Assembly (NCBI GenBank): GCA_022747635.1
Contig: JAKTNV010000618.1
Coordinates: 1-64,000, forward strand
Length of the DNA: 64,000 nt
Direction: 5' to 3'
Origin: Hetaerina americana
Taxonomy: Eukaryota; Arthropoda; Insecta; Odonata; Calopterygidae
In this document: piece after piece, positions 43,501-52,600 of the stretch
Position numbering within the stretch: position 1 is the first letter of the stretch
Layout of the letters: the number at the start of each line of letters is the position of its first letter
The notes under the pieces: model-generated
Told to the model about the DNA's origin: nothing
Databases searched by the model: none
The model's input: only the letters and a program-made list of their open reading frames with translations
Position numbers and translations under genes: made by a program

Positions 43501-45690
43501 GGAAAAATGAGAAAAATTAAAATTTCTAAAAATGAAATAAATGCCTCCTATACACCTCAAACATTCACTCTATAATGGAAGATTGTAGTTTTTTGCGATA
43601 TTTTTTGAAATTTGGGCTCTTTTACTAACATTAACACTTGCGATGAGGCATCTTTTATGCTCATTTCTTGTGTTTAATGATTTATTCTGGGTTTTATTTT
43701 ATTTATTTAATGAAATTGAACAACAATACACACCATGGAAACATTTTTGTTTGATTTGTGTCGAGTGAGAATTTCACCTAGAACCCAAAGGGGGGGGTAT
43801 TGGCACTTTTCATGGAAAAATGAGAAATATTAAAATTTCTAAAAATGAAATAAATGCCTTCTATACACCTCAAACATTCACTCTATAATTGAAGATTGTT
43901 GTTTTTCGCGATATTTTTTGAAATTTTGGCTCTTTTACTAACATTAACACTTGCGATGAGGCATCTTTTATGCTCATTTCTTGTCTTGAATGATTTATTC
44001 TGGGTTTTATTTTGTTTATTTGATGAAAATGAACAAATATAAACACCATGGAAACATTTTTGTTTGATTTGTGTTGAGTGAGAATTTCACCTAGAACCCA
44101 AAGGGGGGGGTATTGGCACTTTTCATGGAAAAATGGGAAAAATTAAAATTTCTAAAAATGAAATAACTCCTCCTATACACCTCAAACATTCACTCTATAA
44201 TTGAAGATTGTTGTTTTTCGCAATATTTTTTGAAATTTGGGCTCTTTTACTAACATTAACACTTGCGATGAGGCATCTTTTATGCTCATTTCTTGTCTTG
44301 AATGATTTATTCTGGGTTTTATTTTGTTTATTTGATGAAAATGAACAACAATACACACCATGGAAACATTTTTGTTTGATTTGTGTCGAGTGAGAATTTC
44401 ACCTAGAACCCAAAGGGGGGGGGGTATTGGCACTTTTCATGGAAAAATGGGAAAATTTAAAATTTCTAAAAATGAAATAAATGCCTTCTATACACCTCAA
44501 ACATTCACTCTATAATTGAAGATTGTTGTTTTTCGCGATATTTTTTAAATTTGGGCTCTTTTACTAACATTAACACTTGCGATGAGGCATCTTTTATGCT
44601 CATTTCTTGTCTTTAATGATTAATTCTGGTTTTTATTTTGTTTATTTGATGAAAATGATCAACAATACACACCATGGAAACATTTTTGTTTGATTTGTGT
44701 CGAGTGAGAATTTCACCTAGAACCCAAAGGGGGGGGGGGGGGTATTGGCACTTTTCATGGAAAAATGAGAAATATTAAAATTTCTAAAAATGAAATAAAT
44801 GCCTTCTATACACCTCAAACATTCACTCTATAATTGAAGATTGTTGTTTTTCGCGATATTTTTTGAAATTTGGGCTCTTTTACTAACATTAACCCTTGCG
44901 ATGAGGCATCTTTTATGCTCATTTCTTGTCTTTAATGATTTATTCTGGGTTTTATTTTATTTATTTAATGAAATTGAACAACAATACACACCATGGAAAC
45001 ATTTTTGTTTGATTTGTGTCGAGTGAGAATTTCACCTAGAACCCAAAGGGGGGGGTATTGGCACTTTTCATGGAAAAATGGGAAAAATTAAAATTTCTAA
45101 AAATGAAATAAATGCCTTCTATACACCTCAAACATTCACTCTATAATTGAGGATTGTTGTTTTTCGCGATATTTTTTGAAATTTGGGCTCTTTTACTAAC
45201 ATTAACACTTGCGATGAGGCACCTTTTATGCTCATTTCTTGTCTTGAATCATTTATTCTGGGTTTTATTTTGTTTATTTGATGAAAATGAACATTAATTC
45301 TCACCATGGAAACATTTTTGTTTGATTTGCGTTGAGTGAGAATTTCACCTAGAACCCAAAGGGGGGGGGGGTATTGGCACTTTTCATTGAAAAATGGGAA
45401 AAATTAAAATTTCTAAAAATGAAATAATTCCTCCTATACACCTCAAACATTCACTCTATAATGGAAGATTGTTGTTTTTCGCAATATTTTTTGAAATTTG
45501 GGCTCTTTTACTAACATTAACACTTGCGATGAGGCATATTTTATGCTCATTTCTTGTCTTTAATGATTTATTCTGGGTTTTATTTTGTTTATTTGATGAA
45601 AATGATCAACAATACACACCATGGAAACATTTTTGTTTGATTTGCGTCGAGTGAGAATTTCACCTAGAACCCAAAGGGGGGGGTATTGGC

Positions 45691-45708
45691 ACTTTTCATG
45701 TTTTCATG
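45691..45708 (+). repeat. 8-bp direct duplication in a monomer
   Basis: CTTTTCATG is followed by a second TTTTCATG before GGAAAAATGAG is completed. This is a small tandem slippage event within the same TTTTC-ATG-GAAAA palindrome that later hosts the 1.6-kb insertion elsewhere. Confidence 0.7.
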
Positions 45709-47552
45709 GAAAAATGAGAAAATTTAAAATTTCTAAAAATGAAATAAATGCCCTCTATACACCTCAAACATTCACTCTATAATTGAAGATTGTTGTTTTT
45801 CGTAATATTTTTTGAAATTTTGGCTCTTTTACTAACATTAACACTTGCGATGAGGCATCTTTTATGCTCATTTCTTGTCTTGAATGATTTATTCTGGGTT
45901 TTATTTTGTTTATTTGATGAAAATGAACAACAATAAACACCATGGAAACATTTTTGTTTGATTTTTGTAGAGTGAGAATTTCACCTAGAACCCAAAGGGC
46001 ACTTTTCATGGAAAAATGAGAAAAATTAAAATTTTTAAAAATGAAATAAATGCCTTCTATACACCTCAAACTTTCACTCTATAATTGAAGATTGTTGTTT
46101 TTCGCGATATTTTTTGAAATTTGGGCTCTTTTTCTTACATTAACACTTGCGATGAGGCATCTTTTATGCTCATTTCTTGTCTTTAATGATTAATTCTGGG
46201 TTTTATTTTGTTTATTTGATGAAAATGATCAACAATACACACCATGGAAACATTTTTGTTTGATTTGTGTCGTGTGAGAATTTCACCTAGAACCCAAAGG
46301 GGGGGGTATTGGCACTTTTTATGGAAAAATGAGAAAAATTAAAATTTCTAAAAATGAAATAAATGCCTCCTATACACCTCAAACATTCACTCTATAATGG
46401 AAGATTTTTTGCGATATTTTTGAAATTTGGGCTCTTTTACTAACATTAACACTTGCGATGAGGCATCTTTTATGCTCATTTCTTGTCTTTGATGATTTAT
46501 TCTGGGTTTTATTTTATTTATTTGATGAAATTGAACAACAATACACACCATGGAAACATTTTTGTTTGATTTGTGTCGAGTGAGAATTTTACCTAGAACC
46601 CAAAGGGCACTTTTCATGGAAAAATGAGAAAATTTAAAATTTCTAAAAATGAAATAAATGCCTTCTATACACCTCAAACATTCACTCTATAATTGAAGAT
46701 TGTTGTTTTTCGCGATATTTTTTGAAATTTGGGCTCTTTTTCTAACATTAACACTTGCGATGAGGCATCTTTTATGCTCATTTCTTGTCCTTAATGATTT
46801 ATCCTGGGTTTTATTTTATTTATTTGATGAAAATGAACAACAATACACACCATGGAAACATATTTGTTTGATTTGTGTCGAGTGAGAATTTCACCTAGAA
46901 CCCAAAGGGGGGGGTATTGGCACTTTTCATGGAAAAATGAGAAAAATTATAATTTCTAAAAATGAAATAAATGCCTTCTATACACCTCAAACATTCACTC
47001 TATAATGGAAGATTGTTGTTTTTCGCGATATTTTTTGAAATTTTGGCTCTTTTACTAACATTAACACTTGCGCTGAGGCATCTTTTATGCTCATTTCTTG
47101 TCTTTAATGATTTATTCTGGGTTTTATTTTATTTATTTGATGAAAATGAACAACAATACACACCATGGAAACATTTTTGTTTGATTTGTGTCGAGTGAGA
47201 ATTTCACCTAGAACCCAAAGGGGGGTATTGGCACTTTTCATGGAAAAATGAGAAAATTTAAAATTTCTAAAAATGAAATAAATGCCCTCTATACACCTCA
47301 AACATTCACTATATAATTGAAGATAGTTGTTTTTCGCGATATTTTGTGAAATTTGGGCTCTTTTACTAACATTAACACTTACGATGAGGCATCTTTTATG
47401 CTCATTTCTTGTCTTTAATAATTAATTCTGGGTTTTATTTTTTTTATATGATGAAAATGAACAACAATACACACCATGGAAACATTTTTGTTTGATTTGT
47501 GTCGAGTGAGAATTTCACCTAGAACCCAAAGGGGGGGGTATTGGCACATTTC

Positions 47553-48158
47553 TTCACATGTCACATAACTTTTAAAAGTGTTGAAGTAACATATTTGGGT
47601 TGGGCCTACGAGGTTGCGATTTGGTTCAACGAAGCCATAAAAGATTTTTCTCATAAAAGGAGTCAATTGTATTTGTATGGTTCTAGTAATTGTGGGAAAA
47701 CGTCTTACGTTGAACACATTCTTGGTTCACGTAATATGGATTACGTTTTCCTCCCTGATGTAGGGAAATTTGCTTACCAGGATTTATATCCCGGTTATCA
47801 TAATGTTGTTTTGTTCGAGGAATTCGATTGCAAATATCATTGTACGTCTATGCTGAAACGTTTGTTAGAAGGTAAAGCGTTTATGGCTTCGGTGAAGTGT
47901 GGTTTGGCTAGAAGAATTGAGTTTAAGGGTCTTGTTATATTCGTTTCTAATTACGACAGTTTTACTGAAGAAGCTCTTCGCAACCGGGTGAGATATGTGG
48001 AGGCGACGAGTCCGTACTGGCTTCAGGAGAAGGCCCTACTTCCGAAGGAGGAGTGGATATCGGAAGTATGTTCGGACGAAGTCGAGGTCATTACGCTCTC
48101 GTCGCAATCCTCGGAAACGGCTTTTTCGTCCACGACGAAAGTTTCCCAAAATTTGTAA
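47553..48158 (+). pseudogene. rep: CRESS-virus Rep, helicase domain fragment (5' truncated)
   Basis: The open frame continues into the satellite up to a stop at 47,520-47,522, so it has no start codon of its own; the first ATG inside is near 47,736, after the ATP-binding loop. The frame shows the superfamily-3 helicase order: Walker A GSSNCGKTS (47,679-47,705), Walker B VVLFEEFD (47,805-47,828), motif C LVIFVSNYD with its Asn (47,931-47,957), then an arginine cluster RNRVR that fits the Arg finger. In CRESS viruses this domain unwinds the circular genome during rolling-circle replication in the nucleus. The N-terminal HUH nuclease half, with its HxH-type motif and catalytic Tyr, is absent. 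The helicase core itself has no stop or frameshift. The last 164 bp overlap the capsid-like frame. Parvovirus NS1 is a less likely alternative given the small size and the arginine-rich neighbour. Confidence 0.82.
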
Positions 48159-48893
48159 CATATATGCAGCTCCCGTTGTTCGTTTAAGAAATAATTTGTG
48201 CACGTATTTGGAGGAGGATTATGTGTTTTATAAGAAGAGTGATCATTGGGATGATTATTACTATCTATGTAATCCTTCAGTATATTTTGCGAAAGAAGCC
48301 TGGGGATTGGTAAAGTCGTTGGTTAGCAGCTATCGGAAAATTATGATAGGTCGGATAGATCTTTATATCCGTCAAATGTATTCCGAGGTTAGGCAATATA
48401 CATTTAAGGGTGGGAATGCTTTGGAAGTTTGTAAGGAGTTTGGTGAATCTGGAATAATGCCGGTTGATTTGAAGGGTACTACTGTTGAATCTGTACTGGA
48501 GCCGTATAAGCCTAAATTTTCTTTGTATAAGGCTCGTTATAATGTTCTTGACCTTAAAAACGGAACTGTTGTTCCACAGTTTAAACGAAAAGAGGATGCT
48601 TCTTTACATGCAAAAGTTTTGAATAAAATGAATGTTAAAGTGTCTTGGTTGCCTGGTTGTCGCAATACCATTGATTCTTCGAAGCTTGGTCAACAAGGAT
48701 ATCAGGATTTGCATTTTATTTTAAATGAAAGGGGTCCCGTAGGTCATTACCTATGGTTTATTATTCTTGTGAAGCTCCGCCCACAGCGGATGCTTTGAAT
48801 CCATTTACTGTTCATGTGGCTTCGATGAAGGTTGAGTTGAAAATGTATGTAAATTATATTTTATCTGGGCGTGAAATAAACGATAATTTTTAA
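47995..48893 (+). pseudogene. cap: CRESS-virus capsid-like protein, frameshifted near the 3' end
   Basis: The frame opens with an ATG at 47,995 inside the end of the Rep frame (shift of +1). Its first 50 residues are about half Arg/Lys (starting MWRRRVRTGFRRRPYFRRR), the nucleic-acid-binding and nuclear-localisation type of N-terminus found in circovirus-like capsids. The next 190 or so residues are rich in aromatic and alternating hydrophobic residues, consistent with a beta-sandwich capsid, though no specific family was recognised. The first frame stops at 48,796-48,798 after an uncharacteristic tail. A different frame (coordinates divisible by 3) is coherent from about 48,756 to a TAA at 48,891-48,893, so a single-base-type indel probably lies between 48,729 and 48,760. 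The product would be misfolded or truncated; this is a relic by that evidence. Confidence 0.7.
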
Positions 48894-48953
48894 AATTTCA
48901 GACTCTGTTGTGTCATTTATCACGGGACGTCAAATTGGAAAGATTGAAATAAA
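48875..48953 (+). promoter_or_regulatory. Two AATAAA polyadenylation-like signals
   Basis: AATAAA occurs at 48,875-48,880, just before the capsid frame's shifted stop, and at 48,948-48,953, about 55 bp after it. Their position fits a 3' end for a capsid transcript, but AATAAA is frequent in such AT-rich DNA; nearly every satellite monomer also has GAAATAAATG. Confidence 0.3.
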
Positions 48954-48956
48954 AGG

Positions 48957-49196
48957 ATGGCTGCAAATATACCGGACGGCGAACTTCAACAAACAATTCT
49001 TAAGCGACGAGGTAACTCTCGTTTGGTGCGGCTCCTGTCTCTCCCTCAGAATGTGCTTTTACAATTGTCATCAATACCCAATTTTAACGTGGGCAGATTG
49101 GTGGGATTTATGCGTGCTGAACCTTCGGCATGTATTCGGGCAATATCCCGAATTTCGACTGTGCCTTGGAAAAATGAGAAAAATTATAATTTCTAA
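48957..49196 (+). CDS. Unidentified short open frame, chimeric with satellite
   Basis: An ATG in the context AAAAGGATGGC starts a 79-codon frame beginning MAANIPDGELQQTILKRR. About the first 70 codons are insertion sequence; the last nine or so are read from the satellite and end at its TAA. The residue mix (basic patch RRGNSRLVR, Leu-rich centre, no low complexity) looks more protein-like than the other frames, and the bases are richer in G and C than the surroundings. A pyrimidine-poor TTTCAG lies upstream at 48,896-48,901. It shows no Rep nuclease motif. It could be a third viral frame, a 5' piece of another gene captured with the insertion, or chance. I do not recognise a family. Confidence 0.35.
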   Translation: MAANIPDGELQQTILKRRGNSRLVRLLSLPQNVLLQLSSIPNFNVGRLVGFMRAEPSACIRAISRISTVPWKNEKNYNF

Positions 49197-52100
49197 AAAT
49201 GAAATAAATGCCTTCTATACACCTCAAACATTCACTCTATAATGGAAGATTGTTGTTTTTCGCAATATTTTTTGAAATTTGGGCTCTTTTACTAACATTA
49301 ACACTTGCGATGAGGCATCTTTTATGCTCATTTCTTGTCTTTAATGATTAATTCTGGGTTTTATTTTGTTTATTTGATGAAAATGAACAACAATAAACAC
49401 CATGGAAACATTTTTGTTTGATTTGTGTCGAGTGAGAATTTCACCTAGAACCCAAAGGGCACTTTTCATGGAAAAATGAGAAAATTTAAAATTTCTAAAA
49501 ATGAAATAAATGCCTTCTATACACCTCAAACATTCACTCTATAATTGAAGATTGTTGTTTTTCGCGATATTTTTTGAAATTTGGGCTCTTTTACTAACAT
49601 TAACACTTGCGATGAGGCATCTTTTATGCTCATTTCTTGTCTTTAATGATTAATTCTGGGTTTTATTTTGTTTATTTGATGAAAATGATCAACAATACAC
49701 ACCATGGAAACATTTTTGTTTAATTTGTGTCGTGTGAGAATTTCACCTACAACCCAAAGGGGGGGGTATTGGCACTTTTCATGGAAAAATGAGAAAAATT
49801 AAAATTTCTAAAAATGAAATAAATGCCTCCTATACACCTCAAACATTCACTCTATAATGGAAGATTTTTTGCGATATTTTTTGAAATTTGGGCTCTTTTA
49901 CTAACATTAACACTTGCGATGAGGCATCTTTTATGCTCATTTCTTGTCTTTAATGATTTATTCTGGGTTTTATTTTATTTATTTGATGAAAATGAACAAC
50001 AATACACACCATGGAAACATTTTTGTTTGATATGTGTCGAGTGAGAATTTCACCTAGAACCCAAAGGGGGGGGGTATTGGCACTTTTCATGGAAAAATGA
50101 GAAATATTAAAATTTCTAAAATGAAATAAATGCCTTCTATACACCTCAAACATTCACTCTATAATTGAAGATTGTTGTTTTTTCGCGATATTTTTTGAAA
50201 TTTGGGCTCTTTTACTAACATTAACCCTTGCGATGAGGCATCTTTTATGCTCATTTCTTGTCTTTAATGATTTATTCTGGGTTTTATTTTATTTATTTGA
50301 TGAAAATGAACAACAATACACACCATGGAAACATTTTTGTTTGATTTGTGTCGAGTGAGAATTTCACCTAGAACCCAAAGGGGGGGGGTATTGGCACTTT
50401 TCATGGAAAAATGAGAAAAATTATAATTTCTAAAAATGAAATAAATGCCTTCTATACACCTCAAACATTCACTCTATAATGGAAGATTGTTGTTTTTCGC
50501 AATATTTTTGAAATTTGGGCTCTTTTACTAACATTAACACTTGGGATGAGGCATCTTTTATGCTCATTTCTTGTCTTTAATGATTAATTCTGGTTTTATT
50601 TTGTTTATTTGATGAAAATGATCAACAATACACACCATGAAATATTTTTGTTTGATTTGTGTCGTGTGAGAATTTCACCTAGAACCCAAAGGGGGGGGTA
50701 TTGGCACTTTTCATGGAAAAATGAGAAATATTAAATTTCTAAAAAATGAAATAAATGCCTTCTATACACCTCAAACATTCACTCTATAATTGAAGATTGT
50801 TGTTTTTCGCGATATTTTTTGAAATTTGGGCTCTTTTTACTAACATTAACACTTGCGATGAGGCATCTTTTATGCTCATTTCTTGTCCTTAATGATTTAT
50901 TCTGGGTTTTATTTTATTTATTTGATGAAAATGAACAACAATACACACCATGGAAACATTTTTGTTTGATTTGTGTCGAGTGAGAATTTCACCTAGAACC
51001 CAAAGGGGGGGGTATTGGCACTTTTCATGGAAAAATGAGAAAAATTATAATTTCTAAAAATGAAATAAATGCCTTCTATACACCTCAAACATTCACTCTA
51101 TAATGGAAGATTGTTGTTTTTCGCAATATTTTTTGAAATTTGGGCTCTTTTACTAACATTAACACTTGGGATGAGGCATCTTTTATGCTCATTTCTTGTC
51201 TTTAATGATTAATTCTGGGTTTTATTTTGTTTATTTGATGAAAATGATCAACAATACACACCATGGAAACATTTTTGTTTGATTTGTGTCGTGTGAGAAT
51301 TTCACCTAGAACCCAAAAGGGGGGGTATTGGCACTTTTCATGGAAAAATGTGAAAAATTAAAATTTCTAAAAATGAAATAAATGCCTTCTATACACCTCA
51401 AACATTCACTCTATTATGGAAGATTGTTGTTTTTCGCGATATTTTTTGAAATTTTGGCTCTTTTACTAACATTAACACTTGCGCTGAGGCATCTTTTATG
51501 CTCATTTCTTGTCTTTAATGATTTATTCTGGGTTTTATTTTATTTATTTGATGAAAATGAACAACAATACACACCATGGAAACATTTTTGTTTGATTTGT
51601 GTGGAGTGAGAATTTCACCTAGAACCCCAAGGGGGGGGGGGGGTATTGGCACTTTTCATGGAAAAATGAGAAAATTTAAAATTTCTAAAAATGAAATAAA
51701 TGCCCTCTATACACCTCAAACATTCACTCAATAATTGAAGATTGTTGTTTTTCGTAATATTTTTTGAAATTTGGGCTCTTTTACTAACATTAACACTTGC
51801 GATGAGGCATCTTTTATGCTCATTTCTTGTCTTGAATGATTTATTCTGGGTTTTATTTTGTTTATTTGATGAAAATGAACAACAATAAACACCATGGAAA
51901 CATTTTTGTTTGATTTGTGTCGAGTGAGAATTTCACCTAGAACCCAAAGGGCACTTTTCATGGAAAAATGAGAAAATTTAAAATTTCTAAAAATGAAATA
52001 AATGCCTTCTATACACCTCAAACATTCACTCTATAATTGAAGATTGTTGTTTTTCGCGATATTTTTTGAAATTTGGGCTCTTTTACTAACATTAACACTT

Positions 52101-52546
52101 GCGATGAGGCATCTTTTATGCTCATTTCTTGTCTTTAATGATTAATTCTGGGTTTTATTTTGTTTATTTGATGAAAATGATCAACAATACACACCATGGA
52201 AACATTTTTGTTTGATTTGTGTCGTGTGAGAATTTCACCTAGAACCCAAAGGGGGGGGGTATTGGCACTTTTTATGGAAAAATGAGAAAAATTAAAATTT
52301 CTAAAAATGAAATAAATGCCTCCTATACACCTCAAACATTCACTCTATAATGGAAGATTTTTTTAAATTTGGGCTCTTTTACTAACATTACCATTTGCGA
52401 TGAGGCATCTTTTATGCTCATTTCTTGTCTTTAATGATTAATTCTGGGTTTTATTTTGTTTATTTGATGAAAATGAACAACAATACACACCATGGAAACA
52501 TTTTTGTTTGATTTGTGTCGAGGGAGAATTTCACCCAGAACCCAAA

Positions 52547-52600
52547 GGGGGGGGGGGGGGCCTCTATACACCTCAAACTAAATGACTAAATGCCTTCTAT
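52547..52600 (+). repeat. Scrambled monomer junction after a 14-G tract
   Basis: A 14-G tract is followed directly by CCTCTATACACCTCAAAC, omitting TATTGGCAC and the A-rich blocks. A short non-consensus TAAATGAC then leads into a second TAAATGCCTTCTATACACC. This is a deletion plus a short local duplication at the G tract. Confidence 0.75.

Larger units (their letters stand above)
1..47552 (+). repeat. Tandem satellite array, left arm (about 313-bp monomer)
   Basis: The whole stretch is head-to-tail copies of one AT-rich unit. Landmarks recur in order in each copy: TATTGGCACTTTTCATGG, a run of A-rich blocks, TATACACCTCAAACATTCAC, TTTTTCGC(A/G)ATATTTTTTG, a GATGAGGCAT...ATGCTCAT dyad, TGGGTTTTATTTT, CACCATGGAAAC, GAGTGAGAATTTCACC, and AACCCAAA followed by a G tract. 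Copies differ by scattered substitutions, G-tract length, a 13-bp deletion form and an AATT-insert form. Nothing in this stretch looks like a cellular gene, RNA gene or transposon. The size and uniform orientation fit centromeric or pericentromeric satellite, but that location is an inference. Confidence 0.97.
47553..49166 (+). mobile_element. Endogenous CRESS-DNA virus-like insertion
   Basis: A 1,614-bp stretch has no similarity to the satellite and has normal codon-like complexity. Left of it the satellite reads up to GGCACATTTC, and right of it satellite resumes at TGGAAAAATGAG; an intact monomer (59,391) reads GGCACATTTCATGGAAA, so the insertion replaces one A and shows no target-site duplication. 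Content in order, all on the plus strand: Rep helicase domain, overlapping arginine-rich capsid-like frame, and a short unidentified frame. No terminal inverted repeat beyond a trivial GGCAC/GTGCC pair, and no transposase, was seen. A Rep/Cap pair is the CRESS-DNA virus signature; calling it an old integrated virus rather than a plasmid-like element is inference. Confidence 0.8.

Noticed and set aside
47541..47543. TTG in satellite as the Rep start
   Set aside because: It is satellite sequence (TATTGGCAC) and precedes the junction; the Rep frame simply runs open into the repeat. The relic has no start of its own.
47415..47717. Minus-strand 100-codon frame crossing the left island junction
   Set aside because: It is antisense to the Rep helicase domain and half of it is satellite; the plus-strand frame carries the helicase motifs.
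48253..48261. GATTATTAC, matching the NANTATTAC origin nonanucleotide of CRESS viruses
   Set aside because: It lies inside the capsid frame where it encodes Asp-Tyr-Tyr, and no flanking inverted repeat forms the expected stem-loop.
47553..49166. DNA transposon or Helitron
   Set aside because: No terminal inverted repeats, no target-site duplication, no transposase or RepHel-type domains; a Rep helicase with an arginine-rich partner fits a CRESS virus better.
48910..49242. 110-codon plus-strand frame starting at GTG, with a GRQIGK...LQIY stretch faintly like a Rep nuclease motif II
   Set aside because: It lacks the other HUH motifs, is rich in Cys and Trp as out-of-frame translations often are, and overlaps the more protein-like frame from 48,957. 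I could not support it as the missing Rep nuclease half.
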